This document shows, piece by piece, positions 1 to 8,545 of a stretch of 45,738 nt of DNA. Both the position numbers and the translations under genes were made by a program. The DNA comes from JANLSO01 sp031362405 (lineage in GTDB: Bacteria; Actinomycetota; Thermoleophilia; Miltoncostaeales; Miltoncostaeaceae), in the NCBI GenBank assembly GCA_031362405.1, contig JANLSO010000164.1, positions 1 to 45,738 of the forward strand. The letters are read 5' to 3'. Below the pieces are notes generated by a model. It saw nothing but the letters and a program-made list of their open reading frames with translations. It did no database searches and had not been told where the DNA came from. The number at the start of each line of letters is the position of its first letter. Positions within the stretch are counted from its first letter, which is position 1.

Positions 1-974
1 CCGTAGATCACGCGCGGGGCCCCGGTCACCAGCGAGTCGATGATCAGTGATCCGTACTCGACGCTGCGCTCGACCGTGAAGGGCTCGCCGGCGGCCAGAC
101 GCCGCCGGGCCTCGGCGTATTCGATGAGGGCCTCCTCGCTACGACGTACGTATTCGTCGAGGGGGATGCGGAACCGCTCGATCGACTCGGGAGTGCGCAT
201 GAACCACGAGACGTACTCGGCGGCGTGCTCGCTGGATTCCGTCGAGTAGAAGCCGAGGCGCCGGTACTTCTCGACCCGTACCCGCCGATCCATCCCGGGG
301 TCGGCGGCGAGTGCGGCGTCGAGACGGGGGTAGAGGTCTTCGCCGTCGCGCGCGAACCGCAGCACGAAGGCCTGGTGGTTTACCCCCGCCACCAGATACG
401 AGACCTCCTCGTAGGGCACACCGACGAGCGCTGCCAGCTCCCGGGTCGTGTGCTGAACCGAATGGCACAGACCCACGACCTTCGTGGCCGGGGCGTGGTC
501 GTAGATCGCCGAGATCAGCATGGCCATCGGGTTGGTGTAGTTCAGCAACCAGGCGTTCGGGCACAGCTGCGCCATGTCATCGGCGATCGCGGAGACGACC
601 GGGATCGTCCGCAGGGCGCGAAAGATGCCGCCGATACCGAGGGTGTCGCCAATAGTCTGCGTCAGCCCGAACCGGCGCGGCACGTCGAAGTCGACGAGGG
701 TCGCGGCGTGCATGCCGACCTGGATCATGTTCACGACGAAATCGGCGCCATCCAGCGCCGCGCGTCGGTCGAGGCGCGCCTCGATCTGGGCGTGGGCGCC
801 AAGGGCCCCGTTGGTCCAGCGCGCCATCGCCTCGGCGGTGGCGAGTCGCTCAGGGTCGATGTCGTGCAGCGCGATCGACGCCCCCGCGAGCTCGGGGAAC
901 GACAGGATGTCGCCCACCAGGTTCTTCGTGAACTCCACGCTGCCGGCGCCGATGAAGGCGATGCGTGGCCTCAT
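1..974 (-). CDS. GH4 family alpha-galactosidase / alpha-glucosidase, 3' end cut by window edge
   Basis: Seen: about 324 N-terminal residues on the minus strand, beginning at an ATG that overlaps the stop of the GH42 gene (ATGA). The N-terminus has the GH4 dinucleotide-binding motif IAFIGAGSVEFT (residues 5-16), then NYTNPM (145-150), the metal-binding Cys in GLCHS (168-172) and the metal-binding His in GVNHQ (197-201). Known: GH4 enzymes are cytoplasmic, use NAD+ and a divalent metal, and cleave alpha-galactosides or alpha-glucosides by a redox-elimination route. Inference: as the last visible gene of a galactoside operon it most likely hydrolyses an imported alpha-galactoside such as melibiose or raffinose. 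The C-terminus lies outside the window, so sugar specificity cannot be judged. Confidence 0.88.
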   Translation of the reverse strand, partial: MRPRIAFIGAGSVEFTKNLVGDILSFPELAGASIALHDIDPERLATAEAMARWTNGALGAHAQIEARLDRRAALDGADFVVNMIQVGMHAATLVDFDVPRRFGLTQTIGDTLGIGGIFRALRTIPVVSAIADDMAQLCPNAWLLNYTNPMAMLISAIYDHAPATKVVGLCHSVQHTTRELAALVGVPYEEVSYLVAGVNHQAFVLRFARDGEDLYPRLDAALAADPGMDRRVRVEKYRRLGFYSTESSEHAAEYVSWFMRTPESIERFRIPLDEYVRRSEEALIEYAEARRRLAAGEPFTVERSVEYGSLIIDSLVTGAPRVIY

Positions 975-2995
975 GCCCTCAGCACCTGCACGCCGCGCGG
1001 CGCAAGCCGCACCACGCCGTCGTACTCGGTGGAATCGAGCAGGCTCGTCATCCTGGCGCCTATATCAATCTCAACTTCAGCCTGAGTGTGGTTCAGCACA
1101 AAGAGCGCGCTGCCACGCCGAACCGCTTCGACTCCATCGGGCGTCGTGAGCGTGGGGGTGACGCCGGCTCGGACGGCGGCATCTCCCAAGAATGTGCCCA
1201 TCAGCTCGGGATTCGGCCGCGTCGCGAGGTACGTCGCCTCGCCGGGCCCGGTTGCCCGCCGGGTCACCGCCGGTCGCCCGGTGAGATCGCCCGTGGCGAA
1301 CATGACAACGGCGCCGGCATCGACAACGTGGAGGCTCTCGCTCCACAGCGTTCCCGTGCCCATGGTGCGCCCGTCGCGGTCGGCAAGCGGGACGGAATCC
1401 TCGACGTGGAGGGGCCATGGTTCTTCGAGGCGGATCCCGAACGTGCGCGCCAGCGCCGGCGCGAGGCCGCCGGGATGAATGCACTCCTGTTCGTCGACGA
1501 CCCCCGAGAAGAACGACATCACGAGATGGCCGCCCGCCTCCACGTATGCCTCCAGGCGCTCGGCAGCGGCGGTGGAGACGAGGTAGAGGTTTGGCGCCAC
1601 CACCAGCCGGTATGCCGACAGGTCGGCGTCGGGAGGGCGGAGATCGACGGGGACGTTGGCGTCCCAGAACGGCCGGTAGTAGGCCAGAAGCTGATCGACC
1701 ATGCGCACGCGGTCGGTGGGGTGGGAGTCGAGCTCGAGGCCCCACCACGCGTCCCACGACAGCAGGATGCAGACGTCGGCGGGCACCTGCTCGCCGGTGA
1801 GACCTGAGAGGCGTTCGAGATCGTGGCCGAGCGCCTTCACCTCGCGAAAGATGCGGCTGTCGGGACCGGCGTGGGGCACCATCGCCGAGTGGAACTTCTC
1901 GGCGCCACGCTGTGACGCCCGCCACTGAAAGAACATCACCGCGTCGGCGCCGCGCGCGACGGCCATCAGCGACCACAGCCGCATCAACCCCGGCGGCTTT
2001 GGCGGGTTGTTTGGGCGCCAGTTGATCGCCGACGGTGCCTGTTCCATGAGCATCCACGGCTGGCCGCCGCGCAGCGATCGCATCAGGTCGTTCGCCAGGG
2101 CCGCCCCGATGTGCGGGTCGAGGGCGTCGAGGTCGGGGTAGGCGTCGTCGCTGACGATGTCCTCCTCGTCGGCCCACGCCCAGTAGTCGAGCGGTTTGAA
2201 CAGGCCCATGAAGTTCGTGGTCACCGGGATGTCGGGGGTGACGCGCCGCACCTCGTTACGTTCGGCCGCAAAGCACGCCAGCAGTGAGTCCGACGAGAAC
2301 CGACGGAAGTCGAGCTGCTGGGCCGGGTTGCCGATGTAGGGGGCCCGCCGCGGCGGCACGACCTCCTCGAAGGCTCCGTAGCGTTGGCTCCAGAACGTCG
2401 TTCCCCAGGCGGCGTTGAGGCCGGTGATGTCGACGTACCGCGACGTGAGCCACACACGGAAGGCGTCGGCGCAGACGTCGCAGTAGCAGGCGTCGACGTG
2501 CGCGCCGTACTCGTTGTTGATGTGCCAGATCGCCAGGGCCGGATGGTCGCCGAACCGTTGCGCGAGGGCACCGGCGAGGGCGACGGTCGCGGCCCGGTAG
2601 GCCACCGAGTTCGGGCAGTAGTGCTGGCGCGAGCCGGGTGACAGCCGCACACCGTCGGCGGTCACCGGGAGGCTCTCTGGATGGGTGCGGGCCAACCACG
2701 CGGGAGGAGAGGCCGTTGCCGTTGCGAGGCATGCCGAGATCCCCGCATCGCTTAACGTATCGAGGGCGTCGCCGAGCCAGTCGAGCGCGAAGACCCCCGG
2801 CTGGGGTTCGAGCGCCGACCAGCCGAACGGCGATACGGTGACCAGGTTGACGCCCGCCTCGCGCATCAGCCGCACGTCTTCGTCCCAGACCTCGCGCGAC
2901 CACTGCTCGGGGCTCCAATCGCCACCGAACGCGATCCGTCCGCCGAGGCGGTTGTTCAGGTGCCCGACGCGGTCCGTCACCGCGTCGGGCACCAA
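971..2995 (-). CDS. GH42 beta-galactosidase
   Basis: Seen: 674 residues, the usual GH42 length. A TIM-barrel start (GGDWSPEQW, 24-32) is followed by the acid/base Glu162 in NNEYG, zinc-cluster cysteines at about 127, 170, 172 and 175 (CYCDVC), and the likely nucleophile Glu318 in LMEQAP. A trimerisation/Rossmann-like domain follows from about residue 400, then a small C-terminal beta domain. There is no signal peptide, so it acts in the cytoplasm on imported beta-galactosides, releasing galactose. It is coupled to the downstream GH4 gene by an ATGA overlap and lies 70 bases after the permease gene, across a GC hairpin. Natural substrates of GH42 include galacto-oligosaccharides and plant galactans as well as lactose; the exact one cannot be read here. 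Confidence 0.93.
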   Translation of the reverse strand: MVPDAVTDRVGHLNNRLGGRIAFGGDWSPEQWSREVWDEDVRLMREAGVNLVTVSPFGWSALEPQPGVFALDWLGDALDTLSDAGISACLATATASPPAWLARTHPESLPVTADGVRLSPGSRQHYCPNSVAYRAATVALAGALAQRFGDHPALAIWHINNEYGAHVDACYCDVCADAFRVWLTSRYVDITGLNAAWGTTFWSQRYGAFEEVVPPRRAPYIGNPAQQLDFRRFSSDSLLACFAAERNEVRRVTPDIPVTTNFMGLFKPLDYWAWADEEDIVSDDAYPDLDALDPHIGAALANDLMRSLRGGQPWMLMEQAPSAINWRPNNPPKPPGLMRLWSLMAVARGADAVMFFQWRASQRGAEKFHSAMVPHAGPDSRIFREVKALGHDLERLSGLTGEQVPADVCILLSWDAWWGLELDSHPTDRVRMVDQLLAYYRPFWDANVPVDLRPPDADLSAYRLVVAPNLYLVSTAAAERLEAYVEAGGHLVMSFFSGVVDEQECIHPGGLAPALARTFGIRLEEPWPLHVEDSVPLADRDGRTMGTGTLWSESLHVVDAGAVVMFATGDLTGRPAVTRRATGPGEATYLATRPNPELMGTFLGDAAVRAGVTPTLTTPDGVEAVRRGSALFVLNHTQAEVEIDIGARMTSLLDSTEYDGVVRLAPRGVQVLRA

Positions 2996-3008
2996 CCCGG
3001 TCCCCTTA

Positions 3009-3036
3009 AGGGGGCCACAGGGAACCGGGGCCCCCT
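3009..3036 (-). promoter_or_regulatory. intercistronic hairpin between permease and GH42 genes
   Basis: Two perfect 8-base arms (AGGGGGCC at 3009-3016, GGCCCCCT at 3029-3036) enclose a 12-base loop, with no T-run after them. The hairpin sits just before the GH42 start inside a same-strand gene run. It could act as a partial terminator or an mRNA-processing or stability element that sets different levels for transporter and glycosidase. Confidence 0.5.
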
Positions 3037-3065
3037 CGGGGGCGTCGTGTGGAGCGCCGGCCGCA

Positions 3066-3935
3066 TCAGCCCTTGACGGCGCCCGATGTCAGGCCGCTGC
3101 GCCAGAACCTCTGCAGCATGAGGAACGCGATGATCAACGGCACGATGGAAACGAACGAGCCGACGATCGTGAGCGTCGTCAGCGATGGATCGCGGGCCGC
3201 CTGCGAGTTCCAGACATACAGCCCGTAGGTGACCGGATAGAGGTCCTGGTTGGTCAGCATGATCAGCGGCAGGAAGAAGTTGTTCCAGATGGCGACGAAC
3301 TGGAACAGGAAGATCGTCACGAGGGCCGGGCTCATCAGCCGCATCGCGATCGTGAAGAAGATCCGAAACTCTCCGGCGCCGTCGATCCGTGCCGCCTCGA
3401 TCAGCGTGTCGGGGACCGACGCCCCCGCGTAGATGCGCGACAGATACACGCCCAGCGGGCTGACCAGGCTCGGCACGAAGACGGCCCAGTACGTGTCGGT
3501 CATGTCGACCTTGCTGAACAACAGAAACAGCGGCAGGGCCAGCGCCGTCGTCGGCACGAGCACGCCCGCGAGAATCGTGTTGAAGACGGCCTCGCGCCCA
3601 CGGAACGTGTACTTGGCAAGGGCATAGCCGGCCATCGCCGCGAGCAGCGTGCTGATCGCCCCGGCGACCCCGGCATACAGCAGGCTGTTCAGGAGCCATG
3701 TGGCGTAGATGTTCCCCTCGCGTGAGAACAAATCCGAGACATTTGCGCCGAACTGGAAGTCGGAGAACCACAGCCCCGCCGTCGTGGTGAGATCACCCCG
3801 TGATTTCGTCGAGGCGACGAACAGCCACCACAGCGGCACGAGGAAGTAGAGCGCCGCGATCGCCATGACGATCGTCGGCATGAGCGACTTGGTGGTCGTC
3901 AACCCCGCCGAACGCGAACGACCCTCGGTGCTCAT
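3066..3935 (-). CDS. carbohydrate ABC transporter permease, MalG/CUT1 type
   Basis: Seen: 289 residues with about six membrane segments (first at roughly 20-42) and the cytoplasmic EAA loop EAARIDGAG (180-188), which contacts the ATPase. Length and topology match CUT1 MalG-type permeases. The start ATG overlaps the stop of the upstream permease (ATGA), so the two are translated together. Role: inner half of an importer for oligosaccharides, paired with the MalF-type permease, the lipoprotein binding protein upstream and, most likely, the ATPase at 9984-11165 encoded in the divergent operon. The flanking galactosidase genes suggest galactosides as substrate. Confidence 0.93.
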   Translation of the reverse strand: MSTEGRSRSAGLTTTKSLMPTIVMAIAALYFLVPLWWLFVASTKSRGDLTTTAGLWFSDFQFGANVSDLFSREGNIYATWLLNSLLYAGVAGAISTLLAAMAGYALAKYTFRGREAVFNTILAGVLVPTTALALPLFLLFSKVDMTDTYWAVFVPSLVSPLGVYLSRIYAGASVPDTLIEAARIDGAGEFRIFFTIAMRLMSPALVTIFLFQFVAIWNNFFLPLIMLTNQDLYPVTYGLYVWNSQAARDPSLTTLTIVGSFVSIVPLIIAFLMLQRFWRSGLTSGAVKG

Positions 3936-4879
3936 TCGCCCCCCTTCCGATCGGCGAGCTTGAGGAAGCCGAACGACAGGACGGCCGTGGCGACGGCGAG
4001 GATGAAGGCCAGGGCCGCGGCGTAGTTGAAGTTGTTCGCCGATGCCGCCGTGAAGGCGACGAGGTTCGGTGTGTACTGGCTGGTGATGCTGGTCGCCGAG
4101 TCACGCAGGACCTGCGCTTCGGTGAACAGCTGCAGCGTTCCGATGATCGAGAACACGGCGGTGAGGATCAGCGCCGGGCGGATGATCGGGATCTTTATCT
4201 GCCAGGCCATCTTCCACTCGTTGGCCCCGTCGATACGGGCGGCCTCGTAGATGGAGCTATCGATCGCCTGCAAGGCGCTGAAGATGATCAGCATGTTGTA
4301 GCCGGTGTAGGTCCACGTGACGATGTTGGCGATCGACCACAGGACCGTCCCCTCACCGAGGAAGTTGATCGAGATGTTGATCGCGCCCAGGCCATCGAGG
4401 ATCGGGCTGAGGCCCGGTGAGTAGAGAAACGCCCACAGAATCGCACCGATCACGACCGGAACCGCGTACGGAACGAAGAAGGCCAGCCGGAAGAAGCGCT
4501 TGAACCGGCCGAAGATCGAATCGAGCAGCAGCGCGAACACCAGCGCCAAGATCAGCATCACCGGCACCTGGACGATGCCGAAGAGCAGCACCCGGCCGAT
4601 GCTCTTCAGAAACTCGGTGTCCTCGATGGCGCGGCTGTAGTTGTCGAGGCCACCGAACACCTCGTTGGGGCTGCCGAACGCCCCCTTGCGTTTGATGATG
4701 AAAAAGCTCTTGTAGAGCGCGTAGCCGATCGGGACGAGGTACAGCAGTACGAAGAGGATGGTGAACGGGGCGAGAAAGCCGATGATCGACAGGTTGCGTC
4801 GCGAAAAGCGCCGCCCCCGACGCCGCGTCGACCGTACCCGCGGCGCGGCCGCGTCGACCACCGCATCGGACGTGCTCAT
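3932..4879 (-). CDS. carbohydrate ABC transporter permease, MalF/CUT1 type
   Basis: Seen: 315 residues, an Arg-rich cytoplasmic N-terminus (about residues 15-30), then a first membrane helix near FLAPFTILFVLLYLVPIGYA and further helices, with the EAA loop EAARIDGANE in the C-terminal third. The start was placed at 4879 because GGGAGGGG lies four bases before that ATG; an in-frame ATG 11 codons earlier has no such site. It is followed by an ATGA overlap with the MalG-type partner and preceded by an 86-base gap with a strong hairpin after the binding-protein gene. Role: membrane half of the galactoside importer. Confidence 0.92.
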   Translation of the reverse strand: MSTSDAVVDAAAPRVRSTRRRGRRFSRRNLSIIGFLAPFTILFVLLYLVPIGYALYKSFFIIKRKGAFGSPNEVFGGLDNYSRAIEDTEFLKSIGRVLLFGIVQVPVMLILALVFALLLDSIFGRFKRFFRLAFFVPYAVPVVIGAILWAFLYSPGLSPILDGLGAINISINFLGEGTVLWSIANIVTWTYTGYNMLIIFSALQAIDSSIYEAARIDGANEWKMAWQIKIPIIRPALILTAVFSIIGTLQLFTEAQVLRDSATSITSQYTPNLVAFTAASANNFNYAAALAFILAVATAVLSFGFLKLADRKGGE

Positions 4880-4917
4880 GTACCCCTCCCGAGCGTGCCT
4901 GAGTTGCCGCACCTGCG

Positions 4918-4954
4918 CGGTGCCGGGCGCCGCGAACCGCGACGCCCGACACCG
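4918..4954 (-). promoter_or_regulatory. strong intercistronic hairpin after the binding-protein gene
   Basis: Arms of 12 bases (4918-4929 and 4943-4954) pair along their full length apart from one position that is a wobble or mismatch, around a 13-base loop; no T-run follows. It lies between the binding-protein stop (4966) and the MalF-type start (4879). In many sugar ABC operons such a hairpin protects the binding-protein mRNA from 3' decay and lowers permease expression, which is the likely role here. Confidence 0.6.
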
Positions 4955-4965
4955 GTACCGCTACC

Positions 4966-6366
4966 TCACTTGACGACCGACAGCCCTTGCTGGGTGATCG
5001 CGTCGCTGGTCTGACCCTGCACCTTGTCGACGACAGCCCCGAAGGTGCCGTTACCGTTGAGCACCGGGCCGAACCCGTCGGCCAGCTGCGTGTAGGTCGT
5101 GGTCATGATCGGGCCCCACTGGAACGTGGTGTCGACCTGCCCCGATGCCTCTTTGAAGACATCGAAGATCTTCTGGCCGCCATAGAACTCCAACGGGCCG
5201 GCCAGCGCGGGCAGATCCAGCCCCGCGGTCGTGGCGGGGTAGAGCCCGCCCTCCTTGTTGAGAATCGCCTGCGAGACCGGGTCGGTGTTCAACCACAGGG
5301 CGAACTTGGTTGCCTCCAGCGGATGCTCCGAGCTGGAGAACACCGCGGTTGTCGAGCCACCCCAGTTTCCGGCTTTCTGGTCTCCGGCGTTCCACTGCGG
5401 CATCGGGGCGACGGCCCACTTACCCGCCGTCTTCGGTGCGTTGGTGGAGATCGTGTTACTGCCCCATACGGCGCTGGTCCAGGTCAGGACCTTGCCCTTG
5501 GCGAGGGCGTTGCTCCACTGGGGAGAGAAGCCCTGCAGGTTCGCGACGAGCTTCTTGTCGAGCAGGCCCTGCCAGTAGTCGGCGACCTGTTTGGTGGCGG
5601 GGTCGTTGACGGTGACCTTCCACGAATCGCCTTCGGTTGAGAACCACTTGGCGCTGTTCTGCCACGCCAGCCCCGCGAACCAGTTGGTGTCGCGCTGCGG
5701 GAAGTGGGTGATATAGACGGTTGGGTCCTTCTTGTGGATCGTTGCGGCCGCCGTGGCGAACTCGTCCCATGTGGTCGGCACCTTGACGCCGAACTTGGTG
5801 AAGAGGTCCTTGCGGTAGTAGAGCGCCATCGGGCCGGTGTCCTGCGGGATCGCATAGATCGAGTCGGTGCCGAAGCTCACCTGACCGAGCGTCCACGGAA
5901 CGAAGCCGTCCTTCACGTCGGCGGCTCCACAGGCCGCGACGTCGCGGACGGCGTCCTGCAGGCGGAACGCCGGCAGCGAGTCGAACTCGATCTGGCCGAG
6001 GTCGGGCGCGGTGCCGGCCTTCAGCGCGTTGAACATGTTCTGGTATGTGCCCGCGTTACCCGCGGGGGTGTTCTTCACCTTGACCTGGATGTCGGGGTTC
6101 TCCTTGTTCCAGACCGCGACCGCCTTGTCGACCCCCGGCACCCAGGTCCAGAAGTTCAACTTCACCGGACCAGTGGATGCGGCGCACTCACCCGCCGCGG
6201 GCCCTGAACCGCCCCCGCCAGTGGTCGCCCCACTCGAGTCATCGCCGCCGCAGCCGGCCGCGATGCCCGCACCCAGAACCGCGGCGATGCTGATGAACGT
6301 GGCCGCGCGCCACTTCCTGCCGCCCGCCCCGAAAACGCTGCTCGTCCCTTTTCGTATGTCCTTCAA
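4966..6366 (-). CDS. sugar ABC transporter substrate-binding lipoprotein (CUT1 family)
   Basis: Seen: 466 residues. A signal peptide with basic start and hydrophobic core (about 17-38) ends in the lipobox IAAGC, so the mature protein is a lipid-anchored, cell-surface receptor; a Gly/Ser/Thr linker follows. The body begins with LNFWTWVPG and has the MalE/CUT1-style segments SLPAFRL, IPQDTGPMALYYRKDL and WGGSTTAV. The start is a TTG at 6366, chosen because AAGGAG lies eight bases upstream and the signal peptide begins there; the open frame continues upstream but joins the regulator frame. It is followed by a hairpin and the two permeases. Ligand: probably an alpha- or beta-galactoside, from context only. 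Confidence 0.93.
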   Translation of the reverse strand: MKDIRKGTSSVFGAGGRKWRAATFISIAAVLGAGIAAGCGGDDSSGATTGGGGSGPAAGECAASTGPVKLNFWTWVPGVDKAVAVWNKENPDIQVKVKNTPAGNAGTYQNMFNALKAGTAPDLGQIEFDSLPAFRLQDAVRDVAACGAADVKDGFVPWTLGQVSFGTDSIYAIPQDTGPMALYYRKDLFTKFGVKVPTTWDEFATAAATIHKKDPTVYITHFPQRDTNWFAGLAWQNSAKWFSTEGDSWKVTVNDPATKQVADYWQGLLDKKLVANLQGFSPQWSNALAKGKVLTWTSAVWGSNTISTNAPKTAGKWAVAPMPQWNAGDQKAGNWGGSTTAVFSSSEHPLEATKFALWLNTDPVSQAILNKEGGLYPATTAGLDLPALAGPLEFYGGQKIFDVFKEASGQVDTTFQWGPIMTTTYTQLADGFGPVLNGNGTFGAVVDKVQGQTSDAITQQGLSVVK

Positions 6367-6439
6367 CGCCGTTGCTCCTTGTTTTGAGAGCCGTCGACGA
6401 CGGCCCGCCCCCCAACCGACGGCGCACGGTGCGCGCCGG

Positions 6440-7252
6440 CTACCCCGCGATGTCGACCTCTGTGCCCGCGGCCCGCAGCCCCGAGACGATCGCCGGGTCG
6501 GCGCTCGCATCCGTGATGACCAGGCCGACCTCATGCAGGTCGCAGACCTTCGCGACCTCGGTCTCGCCGAGCTTTGACGCGTCGGCGACGACCACCCGAC
6601 GCCGGGCGGCGAGCAACATCGCCCGCTTGACCTCGGCCTCGGGAAGATTGAAGTTCGTGATCCCCGCCTCGGCGTGCACGCCATTGCAGCCCAGAAACGC
6701 GATCGTGGCATTGATCCGCTCGAGCATCAGCGTCGCGAGCGGGTTCACCAGCGAATGCTGAAGCGGGCGCAGGGTCCCCCCGGTCACGATCACGACGATC
6801 CGATCGCTGGCACGCTCGAGGGTGAGGGCGATGTTCAGCCCGCTGGTGATCACCGTGACACCGTGCAGATCGGTGCGCGCCGCAAGCGCTCGGGCGACGG
6901 CGTCCGTCGTCGTGCCGACGTCGAGCAGCACCGTGTCGCCATCGCACACGAGGCCGGCGGCGTACTCGCCGATGCTGGCCTTCTCGTCGGCCAGCTCGTG
7001 GGCGGCGATCTCGAAGGGCTGCTCGGTGAGGACGCCCGAGCGCGGGACGGCGCCGCCGCGAATACGCCGTACGCGGCCATGCTGTTCGAGCGTCTGCAGG
7101 TCGCTGCGAATGGTTACGGTCGAAACACCGAAACTTTTGGAAAGGTCCGACGCCCGTACGAAGCCCTGTTCCTGGACGAGGGCGCTGATGTGGTCCTGAC
7201 GTACCTCGGCGAGAGGCGCAGGGGCATCACGTCCACCGGTGGGTCTTTCCAT
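6440..7252 (-). CDS. DeoR-family transcriptional regulator of galactoside genes
   Basis: Seen: 270 residues. An N-terminal winged HTH (about 18-70; DLSKSFGVSTVTIRSDL is the recognition part) precedes a DeoR sensor domain of the phosphosugar-isomerase-like fold, with VLLDVGTTT and ITSGLNIA motifs. Known: such proteins repress sugar operons and let go on binding a phosphorylated sugar. Inference: it controls the divergent operons on either side, perhaps sensing galactose-1-phosphate or a related intermediate. The ATG at 7252 has no clear ribosome site, but TTGACA lies about 30 bases upstream with a TACCGT-like -10, so the mRNA may be leaderless. The binding-protein gene starts 73 bases downstream and may be read from the same transcript. 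Confidence 0.9.
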   Translation of the reverse strand: MERPTGGRDAPAPLAEVRQDHISALVQEQGFVRASDLSKSFGVSTVTIRSDLQTLEQHGRVRRIRGGAVPRSGVLTEQPFEIAAHELADEKASIGEYAAGLVCDGDTVLLDVGTTTDAVARALAARTDLHGVTVITSGLNIALTLERASDRIVVIVTGGTLRPLQHSLVNPLATLMLERINATIAFLGCNGVHAEAGITNFNLPEAEVKRAMLLAARRRVVVADASKLGETEVAKVCDLHEVGLVITDASADPAIVSGLRAAGTEVDIAG

Positions 7253-7369
7253 GGGCGCACGGTACGGCGACTTGCGCTTACTTGTCAACACTTTCGTAAC
7301 AAGATAGAAAGACACCGGCAACGTAAGGTCGACAAAGCGGCCTACGGTCACGCACCACCGGCCCGGCGG
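7253..7369. promoter_or_regulatory. divergent promoter/operator region between DeoR regulator and galK
   Basis: A 117-base, locally AT-richer gap. On the minus strand TTGACA (7282-7287) is followed after 18 bases by TACCGT just before the regulator ATG. Two inverted repeats overlap it: CTTGT (7281-7285) with ACAAG (7299-7303), and CTTTC (7291-7295) with GAAAG (7307-7311). Either could be the DeoR-type operator, which would give autoregulation and control of galK. No convincing plus-strand -10/-35 pair for galK was identified by eye. Confidence 0.5.
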
Positions 7370-8545
7370 ATGACGAGCAGCACAGACACTCAGCTGATGA
7401 GCGATGCCGGCGCGCGGGTGGCCGCGACGTTCGGCGAGCGCATGGAGCGACCTCCCACCGGTGTCTGGGCGGCGCCCGGACGCGTCAATCTGATCGGCGA
7501 TCACACCGACTACAACGGCGGCTTCGTGCTGCCGTTCGCGATCGAGCAGCGCGTGACCCTCGCCGCCGCCCCGCGCACCGACGGCCTGGTGCGGGTGCAC
7601 TCTTTTCAGCGGGGCGATTTCACGACGCACCTCGATACGGCAGAGCCGCGCGGCGTCGAGGGGTGGGGCGCGTACGTGGTGGGTTCGCTCTGGTCACTCG
7701 CCGTCGAGGGGGTGCCGCTGAGCGGCCTCGACATCGTCCTCGACAGCTCCGTGCCGGTGGGGTCGGGGCTGTCGTCCAGCGCCGCGGTCGCGTGTGCCGT
7801 GATGATCGCCGCCCGCGATCTGTTCGGTGGCCCGTCTGATCCGGTCGTGCTCGCACGCATCGCCCAACGCGGTGAGAACACGTTCGTGGGGGTGCCGAGC
7901 GGCATCATGGATCAGGTCGCATGTCTTGCCTGTCGCGAGGGCCATGCCCTGCTGCTCGATGCCCGGTCGCTGTCGATCGAACACGTGCCGCTGCCGCTTG
8001 CGCAGGCCGGCTTCGCGATCCTCGTCATCGATACACGCACCCCGCGCGCGCTCGCCGATGGCGCGTATGCCGAGCGACGCCACGCGTGCGAGGAGGTGGC
8101 CGCCGCCCTGGGCGTCGCGGCGCTGCGGGATGCGACCTTCGGGCAGATCGTGGCGGCTCGCGGGCAGATCGGAGACGTCGCGTTTCGACGGGCCCGTCAT
8201 GTGGTCGATGAGAACTCCCGCGTGCGGGCCGCTGCCCACTACCTGCGCGCCGGACAGATCGAACGGCTGGGCCCGCTGATGTCGGCCTCGCACGTCTCTC
8301 TACGTGACGACTACGAGGTCAGCACGCCCGCGCTCGATGATGCGGTGAGCGCCGCTCTCGCCGCCGGTGCCATCGGAGCGCGACTGACCGGGGCCGGGTT
8401 CGGGGGCTGCGCACTGGCCCTTGCACGCCGCGATCGCCTCGATGCCATCCGGGCGGCGATCACGGCGGCGTTCGCTCGGGCGCAGCGGGCGGCGCCGGTG
8501 ATGTTCGTCGCCACCGCGGCACCGGGCGCGGTGCGCCTGCGGTGA
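7370..8545 (+). CDS. galK: galactokinase
   Basis: Seen: 391 residues with the GalK signature GRVNLIGDHTDYNGG (37-51), the GHMP ATP loop PVGSGLSSSAAV (129-140), the catalytic Asp181 in VPSGIMDQ, and the C-terminal GHMP motif LTGAGFGGCALAL. Length is usual. Reaction: ATP + D-galactose to galactose-1-phosphate, in the cytoplasm, taking the galactose released by the GH42 and GH4 enzymes. The start was taken as the ATG at 7370; a second in-frame ATG at 7397 is possible and neither has a strong ribosome site. Its stop overlaps the GTG start of the uridylyltransferase gene (GTGA), so the two steps are coupled. Confidence 0.95.
   Translation: MTSSTDTQLMSDAGARVAATFGERMERPPTGVWAAPGRVNLIGDHTDYNGGFVLPFAIEQRVTLAAAPRTDGLVRVHSFQRGDFTTHLDTAEPRGVEGWGAYVVGSLWSLAVEGVPLSGLDIVLDSSVPVGSGLSSSAAVACAVMIAARDLFGGPSDPVVLARIAQRGENTFVGVPSGIMDQVACLACREGHALLLDARSLSIEHVPLPLAQAGFAILVIDTRTPRALADGAYAERRHACEEVAAALGVAALRDATFGQIVAARGQIGDVAFRRARHVVDENSRVRAAAHYLRAGQIERLGPLMSASHVSLRDDYEVSTPALDDAVSAALAAGAIGARLTGAGFGGCALALARRDRLDAIRAAITAAFARAQRAAPVMFVATAAPGAVRLR

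Noticed and set aside
225..1085. Plus-strand frame of 286 codons at the window start
   Set aside because: It is antisense to the GH4 gene, whose catalytic motifs are clear on the minus strand.
6440..7630. Extended start for the DeoR regulator at 7630
   Set aside because: The extra 126 codons overlap galK and the promoter region and show no homology; the HTH begins shortly after the ATG at 7252.
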